Source of the DNA: Adiantum capillus-veneris
Taxonomy: Eukaryota > Streptophyta > Polypodiopsida > Polypodiales > Pteridaceae
Direction: 5' to 3'
Length of the DNA: 64,000 bases
Assembly (NCBI GenBank): GCA_014529385.2
Contig: CM043944.1
Span: forward strand, 65,614,248 to 65,678,247
Below the pieces are notes generated by a model. It had not been told where the DNA came from. It did no database searches and was given only the letters and a program-made list of their open reading frames with translations. The translations under genes were made by a program, and so were the position numbers. The stretch's first letter is position 1. Each line of letters opens with the position of its first letter. Shown here in pieces: positions 10,681-21,257 of this stretch.

Positions 10681-11387
10681 TGTCTTTGCAATATCCAATG
10701 GCACCGAGTTGGATGGTAATGTCACAAGTCGCAAGAACCATATGGTGGCCAGGAGGAAGAAGACAAAAAGGCGAAGGCAAGGGCGATGGCGACGCAGCAA
10801 CAAAGGATTGAAACCAGTGGAGATCGCTCAATGTACGATCGTGAGAGGTGGCCAAGGGGACGAGCGCAAAAAAGGCAAAGGCAAGGGTGGTCTTTTTGTT
10901 CTACTTGGAGATGGAGATGGTGACTGCAACGATGATCGGTGTCTGATTCTACATGATCACTCGAGAAAGGCACGTGGGTTGTGCTCACAAGGACAACCAG
11001 TTTGGAAGTAATAAATGGGCTCAGATTCCCATGCAGTACGATCTACCAACCACAATCTCGGATGTAATCATGCGCATTAGTGAAGTTGTCACCCTCGTCA
11101 AGGTAAGCATTCTAAGTTTAGATGCAGTATCCCCACCACAAAATTTAACTATACCCTTGCCCTAGATGAGCGCTCTTCTGCCTCTTTTCGCATCCTCTAT
11201 TGCCCTGCTCTTTAACTCTACCCCCGTCGACACTACAGAGTAAGAAAACCATCTCTTTTGTGCTCCCAACCCTTTTTGCACATCTCCTCTTACTCTCTAG
11301 TGCTCCTCCTTTTTGCGCATCCTCCTCTTACTCCTGTTCTGCAGCGCTTTAGTGATGCAGAACTCTACACACAGTGAAGAGGTATGC
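10511..11387. other. No clear gene; (GA)n tract and a possible exon
   Basis: A (GA)n tract lies at 10649-10678. Reading frames on either side are open on both strands and biased (Lys/Gly-rich on plus), so they are not called. A short plus-strand block ending at the donor-like CAAG|GTAAGC near 11101 (MQYDLPTTISDVIMRISEVV) could be an isolated exon. The stretch 11165-11380 is pyrimidine-rich without a frame. Confidence 0.35.
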
Positions 11388-12375
11388 TACTACACTTTTG
11401 TGCATTTGTATTTTGTGTGGGCACCACCAAGCGAATAAGGGAAGGAAAACTCTGTTCGTTATACTTGTTTGCTTGGTTCCTACCATCGCAGCTGTTTGCT
11501 TGGTACTGACCATCATCTTTGCTAATGATGTTTTCTATTGTACTTTTCTGAGGTCAATACAAAGAGAATAGGGAAGGCAAACTCTATTCGTTGCACCTGT
11601 TCACTTGGTACTGACCATCTTTGCACATGTTCGATTGGTATAGACCATCGTCTTTATTAATGATATTTGCTATTATACTTTTTTGAGGTCAGTACAAAGT
11701 GAATAGGGAAGGCAAACTCTGTTCGTTGCACTTGTTCACTTGGTACTGACCCTCGTTGCACCTATTCGATTGGTACTGACCATCGTCTTTATTAATGATG
11801 TTTGCTATTATACTTTTCTGAGGTGAGTACAAAGCGAATAAGGGAAGGCAAACTCTGTTGGTTGCACCTGTTCACTTGGTATTGACCATTGTCTTTATTA
11901 ATGATGTTTGCTATTACACTTTTCTGAGGTCAGTACCAAGCGAATAAGGGAAGGCAAATTCTGTTCGTTGCACCTGTTCGCTTGGTATTGATCTCAAAAA
12001 ATATTAATAATGTTTGCTACTACACTTTTCTGAGGTCTGTACCAAGTGAATAAGGGAAGGCAAACTCTGTTCATTGCACCTGTTCGCTTGGTACTGACCT
12101 TAGAAAATATTAATGATGTTTTCTATTACACTTTTCTGAGGTCGGTACCAAGCGAATAAGGGAAGGCAAACTCTGTTCGTTGCACCTGTTCGCTTGGTAC
12201 TGACCTCAAAAAATATTATGATGTTTGATATTATACTTTTTTGAGGTCAGTACCAAGCGAATAAGAGAAGGCAAACTCTGTGTGTTGCACCTGTTCGCTT
12301 GGTACTGACCATCGTCTTTATTAATGATGATTGCTATTATACTTTTTTGAGGTCAGTACCAAGCGAGTAGAGGTA
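11388..12375. repeat. Hairpin array C: about eight tandem 105-136-bp palindromic units
   Basis: Units begin with GAGGTCAGTACCAAGCGAAT at about 11550, 11684, 11820, 11926, 12030, 12137, 12242 and 12349, with a degenerate one before. Within each, GGTCAGTACCAAGCGAA is answered about 35 bases later by TTCGCTTGGTACTGACC, giving a 17-bp stem with a loop that contains GGGAAGGCAAACTCTG. Spacers carry ATTAATGATGTTTGCTATTA. The first units are about 135 bp and the later ones about 105 bp. The arms are nearly intact in the later units, so either recent amplification or constraint on the stem is possible. Confidence 0.88.
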
Positions 12376-12480
12376 ATACGACCGTATTTGGTGCACTGCT
12401 TTGCTTCATGTTGACTCTAGAAATCTTGAGTCCCTTGTGTAACAAATGACATGTCGTTTTCTGTTATGCTATTTATAGAG

Positions 12481-12549
12481 ATGCCTCGTGCAAAGGCCAC
12501 GTCTAGAAGGGCAACATGTGACTCTTTGAATGCTCAACCAAGAAGACAC
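12481..12549 (+). other. Possible interrupted N-terminal coding start
   Basis: An ATG at 12481 opens a frame reading MPRAKATSRRATCDSLNAQ that runs straight into the LTR at 12550. The basic, serine-containing start looks like a protein N-terminus. The continuation beyond the retroelement (23576 on) is not convincingly in register. Confidence 0.2.
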
Positions 12550-12731
12550 TGTGAGCGGGATGGGAACACACACAACACCTCTATAATCACATGACACACA
12601 CTCTTGGGATGATACACACACACACTATGGGGCACCACTCTGCTTACACAACCCCGAGACAAGAAACACACAGATGGAGTGAGAAGAGAGAGATTTCCCA
12701 CTTGCCCACTCAACACTCACACATACACACT

Positions 12732-12775
<44 letters not shown>

Positions 12776-13714
12776 ATCAATTCAGCTCAAAGGAGGAAAA
12801 TTGCTACTATTTTGACTCAATGAAGCTCAGCCCAACACCAATGGGGCAAATAGTTTACACAGTATTGAGGAAATACACCAGAGACAACACAAAGCTAAGC
12901 AAAGGCTTTACTCACCGGACAAGATTACATAGAAAAACATCAAAACATTTGTGAGGAATTTTCCAAAATGGACAGTGCCATTGTGTCCCGAACGTCCAAA
13001 AACCCCACCCTACAATGTCCCAGTGCTCAAATTCGACCTCGGATGAGTTGTTTAGGGCCAAAAAATGCTCCAAAATGAGAAAAACCTGAGCTGCTCCTCT
13101 TCTCCACGTTTTTTTTGGTCTCTCTCGCATGTTTTTCAGTTCCCACACTTAGCTTTATTACTTGGGCACCTTTGGCCTTTTATTTGACCTAAATTGGACC
13201 TCGAACAGGCCAAAAAGTAACCTCACAGTGCATAGTTGTCACCCTACTGCATCCATCCGCACACTTGGCCCTCAACTTTTCTCAATAAGGCCATAGATTT
13301 GGTCTTGCAACCACGTGAAGTAGCCCCAAAATATGGTCCTCATGATGACCTTTTGCATAATTCATCACAAAAAAACAGCCCCGCTGTGTCTTCACTTACC
13401 CACGTGCAAGACTTGATCCCATTTGACCTCCTGACGCCACTCGATGCCATCTAATGCACCTGCTTACCTCATGGCATGGGCCCGTCGATAGCTTCCTTGA
13501 GAAGTTTTACGCACTGCAAACTCCTCTTATTATAGAAAAACACACTGATACTCGCGATAATGAAAATCGATGCACTATGTACACCCTGCCCTACTTGCAA
13601 ACATGTGGGCCCCACGTAACCACCTGGCTTTGAAGAATGGGCAATTCTTTATTTTATGCACCATGCATTTGTATATACATATGTGCAATCCCTTGCTCCA
13701 AAAAACGCCTAACA
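12550..13714 (-). repeat. 3' LTR of the Tat-like element
   Basis: This matches 22414-23575 end to end and contains a (CA)n tract at 12733-12772 that is shorter in the other copy. In element orientation it begins TGTTAGGCG and ends CCGCTCACA. The sequence just upstream of its start (minus strand of 13715-13735, AAGGGATGGGCAAACTA) is partly purine-rich and may be the polypurine tract. Confidence 0.85.
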
Positions 13715-13742
13715 TAGTTTGCCCATCCCTTAGCCTGCTAGA

Positions 13743-14501
13743 TCATTCATGATCAGCAGCAACAAAAAGAGATATGAGACTTGCCGCACCACAGGTCTCC
13801 TCATCCCTCATATACATTACTTGTGCTGCAGACAGTTGATCTTGCTCCACCATCATTAATCTAGCATGATACAATTTAAGATGCAATCCATTTACCCTTG
13901 ACTGATGTAGAATCCCATCCAGGTTAACCAACTGATATGTACCATTCGGAAAACACTCCACTACCTTGAAAGGGCCTTCCCACTTTATTTGAAACTTCTT
14001 TTGGAATGTCTTGTCCAGTTTACTGTTGTAGCGCAAAACCAAGTCATGCTTCTTGATACCCTTACTTTTGACCTTTTCATTTATCTTTGCCAAAGCCTTA
14101 TCCTGCATCTGCCCATAATGTTCCAATGCACTCATCCTATCCAGCTGAACCTCTTGTAACTGTAAGAGCCTCTCTTTGAATGCATCACCGGAATGCCCAA
14201 GCAACTTTTCTAACATCTTTACTGCAGGCAACTCTACCTCCACAGGCAATAGTGCTTCTTTTCCATATACCAAATGAAATGGAGTAAACCATGTACCTGT
14301 CTTTACCGCAGTATGGTAAGCCCATAATGCACTAGGCAATTCCAAATCCCAATTCTTTCCTTGGTGCTCTATCACTTTTGAAAGGATTTGTACCAACTCA
14401 CCATTGAATCTTTCATTTAAGCCATTACATTGTGGGTAATACGGAGTGGTATGCTGGTGCCTAATCTTCATGTTCGCGCATAAGAAGTCTAGTAGTGGCG
14501 A
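13743..14501 (-). pseudogene. Integrase C-terminal half of the Tat-like element
   Basis: The frame resumes after the 2.3 kb insertion and carries the end of the integrase core with the catalytic glutamate (TTPYYPQCNGLNERFNGEL), the conserved LWAYHTAVKTGTW and FHLVYGKEALLPVE blocks, then the C-terminal domain (KWEGPFKVVECFPNGTYQL, typical of the GPY/F module). The first 36 residues of the open frame that starts at 14609 come from the inserted DNA and are not integrase. Confidence 0.85.
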
Positions 14502-14508
14502 CCTCTTA

Positions 14509-15484
14509 ACACCTCTCAAGGCTCCCGTGCTGCTCAATTGGGGCTGGGGCAACCACAAGAAAGAAACAACAACAACAAACCCACAGCCAAACAAATGAAG
14601 GGGAACCACCTCGTTATGGTATGCAAACTAGGACGCAAGAGAGATTTTGGCACAACCAAGAAGATGCACCACACAACACACACAAGCAACCTCACACCAA
14701 GACTCACATAAAATGGGCTAGAGAGAGCTAGAGCAAAGGGAAGAGAGAGAGGAAAGGATCTTGCGTAATACCTTATTTGTGACTTGTAAATGGAGATGGT
14801 TCGTTATGATGCTATCGTAGAACTTGTACAAAACTCACTCAATGCTTAGTGATTGCTAAACATTGTCAAAACACACACACACTGTCTTAGGGTGTGGGAG
14901 ATCTCTCACCACAATACCCTCTTACCAATGGACACAAGATTGGCAATGAAAAACACACTAAAACACTTTCTAAAAACAAGATCAACAGATAGAAACTCAA
15001 AATACACAAGTCACCTTGAATTCACCAAACCGTACTGCACAAATGGAAGGACGAAGGTTTGAACGTCGAATCACGCCTTTGATGCACCAAACCTCGATTT
15101 ATTGATGATGGAGGAACATATATAATAGTGGTTTTGAGATTTGTGGAACTCACGCTCTCTCACTTGCAATGTGTAGCTTAAAAGCTTCTCTCACACCAAG
15201 AGTGAAGCTCACAAGTGGTTGCTACACCTAAGTCTCTCCTCACACATAGAGTGTTGGGGTGCTATGAGAGATATTGGAGGTTGTTGTACAAGAAGGAGAG
15301 GGGTCTATTTATAGGTTGGAGACCCCTCATTAAGATTATTGGAAATCCTAATTTACAAGCTAACAAATCAAGATTATGATTTCTTATGAATATCAAAACA
15401 TTGCGGGTCTTCTTTGTCTGCTTGAGTCATGGATGTGGGCTCAAAAGAAAGCATTATTGATGGTAGATAAGGTGAAAGTAAGTA

Positions 15485-15535
<51 letters not shown>

Positions 15536-16065
15536 ACTATACACATGTCTTGAGGTGAGGTGTCTTTTATGGTTAGGTCAATGGCTATTTTGTGTTAGTA
15601 TGTTAGTGGTTAGTGTTAGTAGTCACTAGAAAGTTAATGATGTATTTACAATGGGTAGAATGAGGTGGATGATTGAATGAAGTGAGGAAATCCTTGTGAT
15701 GGTGAAGCTTGAAGAAATTTTTGACTTACTTGTGTAGGTTTTCAAAATGACTATCGATCTTCTTCTTTGTCTTCTCTTCTTTACGCCACCGCCACCAAGG
15801 TTGATTATCGCGATGAAAATGGTAATTTGGTTGATGATATCTCTTGATTTGCAGAGGTTAAGCATGGTTTACATGCTGAATTTTATGTATATAGAGAAGG
15901 GGTAAGATGGAATTGTACTTTGGAAGTATTAGAGAGAGGCATAGAGATGGTGTATGTACATGGAGAGCTCATATGAGAGCTATGGGAGTAAGAGGGGAGG
16001 TTAATGGGGTGAAGTAGGTGATAGTCACCATTGAAGGTGCAGGTTTAAGTGAGGTATTGAGAGGA

Positions 16066-16114
<49 letters not shown>

Positions 16115-16814
16115 AGTGTGGAAAGAGGTGAGAGAAGACTATGGGCTACTTGTGAGAAAAGTGGGCAGACTGGGGTCCACTAAAAAAATCATAGCTCACC
16201 GGTGGTTGCTCCAAAAATCACGATATTGGAATCATATGATATGGTCCCTCTTTGTATTTTTTTTGGGTGAAAGAGGAAAAGGTATGCAAGTAAATGAAAA
16301 TAATATAATAAATGTGACTAAGGGAGTAGAAATCATTTTTTGTTTTCACGAGGGTGAGGGTGAAAATGTGGGGGTGATTTGTATAAAAGAAAAATATGAG
16401 GTTAGAGTATGTACACATTGGCAAATATATACTTATGGTGTAAGAGGATGAAAGAAGGCATACACAGGTTTAATAAACACACACCTAAGTATAAATATTT
16501 AAATAAATATCAAAATAATTATAAAAATCCCTATATTTAGGCCATATATACAATGCAATATTTACACACAAATAGGCCATAATATTTTTTATTTTTTTAT
16601 TTTTTTTGGCTCAACTAGTCCAGTGACTAGCTAGCTGAGGGTTTTAAGAAGATATGGGAAAAGCCCCCTAACTCACACACGCCTATGTACAATGAAAAGG
16701 TAAGAATAGACATAGTGTTTAGGTGATTTTGGTGGGGTGGGGTAACTCACTATGGCAATTTCGGAGAGCTGAAAAATGGCTATCAGTAGTTTAGCTCTAA
16801 ATCTTGGCCTCTTA
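14509..16814. mobile_element. 2.3-kb insertion in the integrase gene, class unknown
   Basis: Integrase coding stops at 16815 and resumes at 14501. Both edges carry CCTCTTA (14502-14508 and 16808-16814), which fits a 7-bp, or an imperfect 9-bp, target duplication. The inserted DNA has no coding frame I trust. It holds a (GA)n tract at 15487-15533, a (GT)n tract at 16067-16111, and a minus-strand TATAAATAG at 15305-15313 set inside a 9-bp inverted repeat (GAGGGGTCT / AGACCCCTC, 15298-15328). The ends do not read TG...CA, so a solo LTR is not supported; a non-autonomous DNA transposon is possible. Confidence 0.6.
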
Positions 16815-17504
16815 TCCGAAAATAGCTCCCCTTATCCGAAAGTAGCTCTAGTGGCACCCCAAACTTGCAACATATTTCATCGTACACAAATTTTGCCACA
16901 TCCTTTGTAGTGATTTGTTTTACTTCTATAGCCTCTGTCCATCTAGAGAGATAGTCACTGCAGTCAAAATATAGTTGTTGCCCCTGCTTGTGATAGGTAA
17001 TGGGCCTATTGCATCGATCCCCCACTTTTCAAACACATCCAACGGCATAATGGTTTTTCGTAGCTCTGGCTTCAACACTCTCTTCCCAAATTCTTGACAC
17101 CTATTGCAAGACCTACACCAATGGTGAACATCCTTGTGCAAACTAGGCCATACATACCCCTCTTGCAATTTCTTATGCAAGGTGATCTATAGAGAAAAAT
17201 GTCCGCCACATTCACCTTCAAGATTCTCTTCCAACACTCTTTAAAGCTCCTCCCGCCAAGGTACACATCTCAACACGAGATTAGCCCCTTTCTTGTATAA
17301 GACATCAGCAATCAATTTGTACCTGGATGCTCTACGCACAAGACTATACTTCTTAGACTTCTGAATTTCCTTCGGAATGATTCCTGTTAGCAAAAACTCC
17401 TCTTCTTGAGCCAAACTTTCCCATCCATGATAAAGAGGTAAATTGGTCCTCAACACAAATAGCTCCCCAATCATGCTTTGAGCCGCTTCATGTCCCCTCT
17501 CCAT
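16815..17504 (-). pseudogene. Integrase N-terminal half (zinc finger and core start)
   Basis: This part, frameshifted near 17200, holds the linker after RNase H (17504-17241), the HHCC zinc-binding region (HKKLQEGYVWPSLHKDVHHW, then CRSCNRC), the first core aspartate (KWGIDAIGPLP), and the approach to the second (GVPLELLSDKGSYF). A 20-bp near-duplicate (GAGCTACTTTCGGATAAGGG, then GAGCTATTTTCGGATAAG) lies at the edge of the insertion, so local damage accompanied or followed the insertion. Confidence 0.82.
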
Positions 17505-18117
17505 TTAGAGCACGTTCAATGTGTCTGATGCTCCATGCTTTGAACTTTTTTAACAGACCTTTAATTCTAAAACACATTTCCTTCAATGAGGTGTTCTTGC
17601 TCTTCCACACACCCAACACTTGCTTCACAACTAACAAGGCATCACGTTTTATGCTCAACCTTCTAATCCCATGCTTCAAACAAATGTGTAATCCGTCTTC
17701 CAACGTAGCATATTCAGCCTCATTGTTACAATGTGCATCCAATTTGAACCCTCTCTTGCATACTAGCTTCCCCTCTGGATCATAAAGTGCTATACCCCCT
17801 GAAGCCGCATCATGGCTCTTTCTATAGGAGCCATCAAAGAACAACACATGTGCATTGCTGATCTGTGGCACTTCTTCAAATACCCTTCTCACCACCTCTT
17901 CCTTAACAAGGAGGGGATTCTCCTTGTAGGTCAACAAATTGGCTAGGGTAGCTCTTGTACTGTCTTCCACTAGAAAAGAGAACTCAAACTCTTGCAGCTC
18001 AATTACCCATTTCTTGACCACGTTTGACATGTTAGTGTCATTAATTAACTGCGGCAAAAGGCATAACTTTTCAAGTAAACAAAAGGTCATGGTAGCAAGT
18101 AACAAAATCGTCGACAA
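17488..18117 (-). pseudogene. Second (archaeal-type) RNase H domain
   Basis: After the RT-linked RNase H comes a separate RNase H fold: FFDGSYRKSHDAASGGIALY (first Asp), NNEAEYATLEDGL (Glu), and LSIKRDALLVVKQVLGVWK (Asp-type position, S/K-R-D). This arrangement with the NEAEY block is that of the additional RNase H described for Tat-lineage Ty3/gypsy elements. It is thought to act in removing RNA during reverse transcription. The frame has a plausible tail with ALN before the stop. Confidence 0.75.
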
Positions 18118-18479
18118 GAAAATATTACACTAGCCATCACTATCTCTACTTCCGAGAATTTACTCTCTGCTACCAACTTCACTCGGCTTGCACAATACAC
18201 TGGCCTCATATAATGGCTGCCCTTCCACTTTTGCAATAGCATGGCTTTGATGGCATCATCCCCTACAGATGGATTTACATAAATTACTTTCTCCCAATCA
18301 GGAGCCTGCATGGCTGACAGCCCCCCTAACACTTCTTTCACCTCTTGCAACACTTCTTCACACTTGTCATCCCATTGCAATGGATCATGCTTTGCCACTT
18401 GTTGTAATGAATAAAGAAGTTGTGAAGACAATGGAATAAACCGGGCCATGTACTTTACTTTGTGTATAAAGGTTGCCAA
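18087..18479 (-). pseudogene. RT-linked RNase H of the Tat-like element
   Basis: The frame reads DPLQWDDKCEEVLQEVK, then VIYVNPSVGDDAIKAMLLQ, RPVYCASRVKL and KFSEVEIVMASVIFSCRRF, the sequence order of the RNase H that follows RT in gypsy elements (WDxxCEEAF, vxvDAS, AE..Y...E). The usual first aspartate position reads N (VNPS for VDAS), another sign of decay. Confidence 0.75.
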
Positions 18480-18865
18480 TTACTTTGTACTCGTAGGTGA
18501 TGGGAGAAGAATAATAGACTTAACCTTGTCTGGATCAGCCTCAATGCCATTTTTTGACACCATGTGGCCCAATAACTTCACCCTTGGCTGTGCTAGATGA
18601 CATTTATTTGGATTCAGTTGTCCTCCACATTCATCATATCGAGCCAATACCATATGCAGCTTCTCATGGTGTTCAGTTCTACTGCTGTAGACACAAAAGT
18701 CATACATATAAGCTTTAACACAACTACCAATGAATGGTGCCAATACCCTATTTGCTCTCTCTTGATAGAAAGATGGTCCATTTGACAACCCAAATGGCAA
18801 TACCGTGTAGCAATAAGAGCCTCATGGCGTAATGAAAGTTGTCTCTTTTCGGTCTTTAAGAGCAA
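18480..18865 (-). pseudogene. Reverse transcriptase palm/thumb, catalytic motif altered
   Basis: The frame begins MPFGLSNGPSFYQERANRV, the well-known PFGL.NAP.TFQ block, and continues with the active site AYMYDFCVYSS. The family has YxDD; here the first catalytic aspartate is tyrosine because of a TAT codon at 18702-18704 (minus strand). The thumb follows (CHLAQPRVKLLGHMVSKNGI). Confidence 0.85.
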
Positions 18866-20043
18866 TCTTCAATTGAAAATAGCCTGAAAAACCATCACAC
18901 ACACTGTACCTCTCATAACCTGCCACTGAATCCAAGATCTGATCAATGAATGGAAGAGGATATGGGTTCTTCTTAGTGGATGCATTTAAGGGTTTAAAAT
19001 CTACACAAATCCTCCACTTTCCATCCTTCTTTGGACTGATTACTAATGGACTCACCAATTTTGTGGTCTCCACAGGGACTATGAACCTTGCCTTCAATAA
19101 CTTGTCCACCTCTTCCCTCAAGGCTTCCATCTGCTCTTGACCCATCCTTCTTAGCCTTTTCCACACTGGCTTAGCACCTTCTTTCAGCTCTATATGCATC
19201 TCTTTTCCTTTCAACCCTCTAATCTCTTCATATGAAGTAATGAACAAATCAGGAAAACTAGCCAGCATGTGCAAATATATCTCCTTCTCCATAGTTGAGT
19301 GGTCCTGCTTCTTTGACAATTCAACCTTGGTTTGCATCAGCCCTTCAAGCACTTCATAAGGCCCTTCATTTTTTTCATCAACCTCATTTGCAAATGCGAC
19401 TAAACTAGACTCATGGATTTCTTTGTCCATCAAAAGAAATGCAACATCAACATCCTCATCACTGCATGTAGTACTATCAATGTCTTCGTCAGTCATTGTG
19501 GAATAGTTTTCATCACTAGAATCATCCTCATCTTCATAAAGTTCTTCCAATCGTTTCCTTGTGTCCATATTATATAGCTTCTTGGCACCTGTCTTTCCAT
19601 AGAGGCTAATCGTACCACGTCTCCAATCTTGAATAGCTCCCATTGCACGTAACCATGGTCTGCCCAGTATAATAGGATATGCTCCCAACCCCACTGGCAT
19701 CACATGAAAATCAACCACTACCTTTGCATCATATGCCTCCACTTCTAAGCTCTTTACAACACCCAAACATTTTACTTTTTGATGGTTTTCTAATCCGATC
19801 CGGAAGCCAGGCACCCCAGTCTGTAAGACCCATCTTCTCAACGCATGAGTGTGTTATGACACATATTTGGGCTCCACCATCAACATAACCTTGTCCCAAA
19901 TTTTTTCTTTTATACCACACATCTACTATTGGACAAATGTCTGGTAGCTCATCCATCGCCAACACCTTCACTGGACCTCTCTCTGGTTCTTTCTGCATTG
20001 GGTTAACCATCCTCTTCCACTGTCGCTTTGGCTTAGGCACCAT
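18822..20043 (-). pseudogene. Protease and RT fingers of the Tat-like element
   Basis: A retropepsin-like block (GYVDGGAQICVITHSCVEKM) occurs in the frame starting at 20043; after a one-base shift the next frame (from 19841) carries GAYPIILGRPWLRAMGAI, the C-terminal protease motif LGRPWL, then an acidic linker, then RT fingers and palm (VSPLVISPKKDGKWRICVDF, NPYPLPFIDQIL, YSVCDGFSGYFQLKIA). The frame stops just after TTFITP and continues shifted into the palm block. Confidence 0.85.
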
Positions 20044-20331
20044 CTATATATGATGCCCAAAAGTAACATCTGCTTTCCTGCTTGTCAGATCCTCCTTCAA
20101 GTCATAGCTTATTTGCCCATCCCCTAGTGGAAAATCTAAAACATGAAACTTGCAATGAGCCCTTCTTTTCCTCTTGGCCTTGACATCCTCGTCTTCATGG
20201 CTCTTTCCCTTCTTCTTACTAGGACCTGGGGCACTTCTTCCTTCCTTATCCTGTGTGGTCCTCTTACCAATAGGCATCACTAATGTATCCTCTAGCTTTG
20301 ATTCCTTCTCCAAGGTGACCAAACTTATCAC
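20044..20331 (-). pseudogene. Gag-pol linker, basic region
   Basis: A 95-residue frame that is highly basic (GPSKKKGKSHEDEDVKAKRKR) then SYDLKEDLTSRKADVTFGH. It lies between the zinc knuckle and protease and is best read as the polyprotein linker, perhaps with nucleic-acid binding ability. There is no independent family. Confidence 0.5.
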
Positions 20332-20414
20332 TTTTGTCTTTCCCTTTTCCTCTTGCGTTAATCCACTCGTTCCTTCTTCTCCCTTAATTTGAATACCATA
20401 ATCATTTGACCTAG

Positions 20415-21257
20415 TTAGAACCTATCTTGGCAATGGATACATGTCTCTCCCCATCCTTGGTGGCTTATCGGGCTGATGTGTCCCAACTCTTCACAATTAT
20501 AACACGTGGGTGTTTGCCTCCAGAACCTACCATTGCTTTGTCCAACACCATTCCTGGGTTTTTCTTCACCTCTTGGCTGATTTGTAAACCTCCCTTGACC
20601 TCGATTATTTCCCACATTATCTAGCATGTTTAGGCTAAGATTCTTCATTAAATCTACCACTTGCCTCATGTCTTGCCTTAGCCCATCATCTTGCACTGCT
20701 GTAGTGACCACTGTTGGCATAACTTGAGGAGTAACAGAAACCACTGGTTCATGATGAACCCCTGGCATGCGACTTGGCAAAGAATCCATAGGCTGAAACT
20801 CAGACCTCTTGGGCAAAGTTTCTACTCCTAGCTGACTTGTTCTTCTTAGCTTCCACTCTTTGTTCTTCGCTACCTCTAGTGCATCTTCATATGTCCTAGG
20901 CTTCTTTAGCTCCACTGTTCAACGTATATTCTCCCAAAGACCATCCAAGAACCTGTCCTTCTTCATCATGTCAGGTGGGGGTACCTGTGGTGCTAAGGCC
21001 TTGCATATCCTCTCCCATGCTATTGAAAACTTACGTATGTACGCATCTACTGGCTCATCTTCCCTTTGCACCAAACCCTGTACTTCTTGCCACACTTTGT
21101 TAGGATCTTCTATCTTCACAAACTCCACTTTCAATCCATGCCTTAGATTGTCCCACCTCAATCTTACAGGTGGATCAACCACACACAACTCCTCTTCAAA
21201 TGCTTTGGACCAAACTCGTGCATCACTCTTCAAACAAATCTGGAGAAGAAGTAACAT
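20415..21257 (-). pseudogene. Gag of the Tat-like element
   Basis: Two in-line frames: 21257-20919 with the gag core (FEEELCVVDPPVRLRWDNLR, VQREDEPVDAYIRKF, DRFLDGLWENIR) and, after a stop, 20915-20415 with KPRTYEDALEVAKNKE, a Gln/Arg/Gly-rich stretch and a zinc knuckle CYNCEELGHISPIS. In a functional CCHC knuckle (CX2CX4HX4C) the last position would be Cys; here it is Ser. The start lies further upstream but is not resolved. Confidence 0.82.

Noticed and set aside
12591-12954. Plus-strand frames inside the left LTR (HTHTHT)
   Set aside because: They lie in an LTR and depend on the (CA)n tract.
14509-16814. Solo LTR in the integrase gene
   Set aside because: There is a TATA box, but the insertion ends are not TG and CA and the direct repeat is 7 bp rather than 5.
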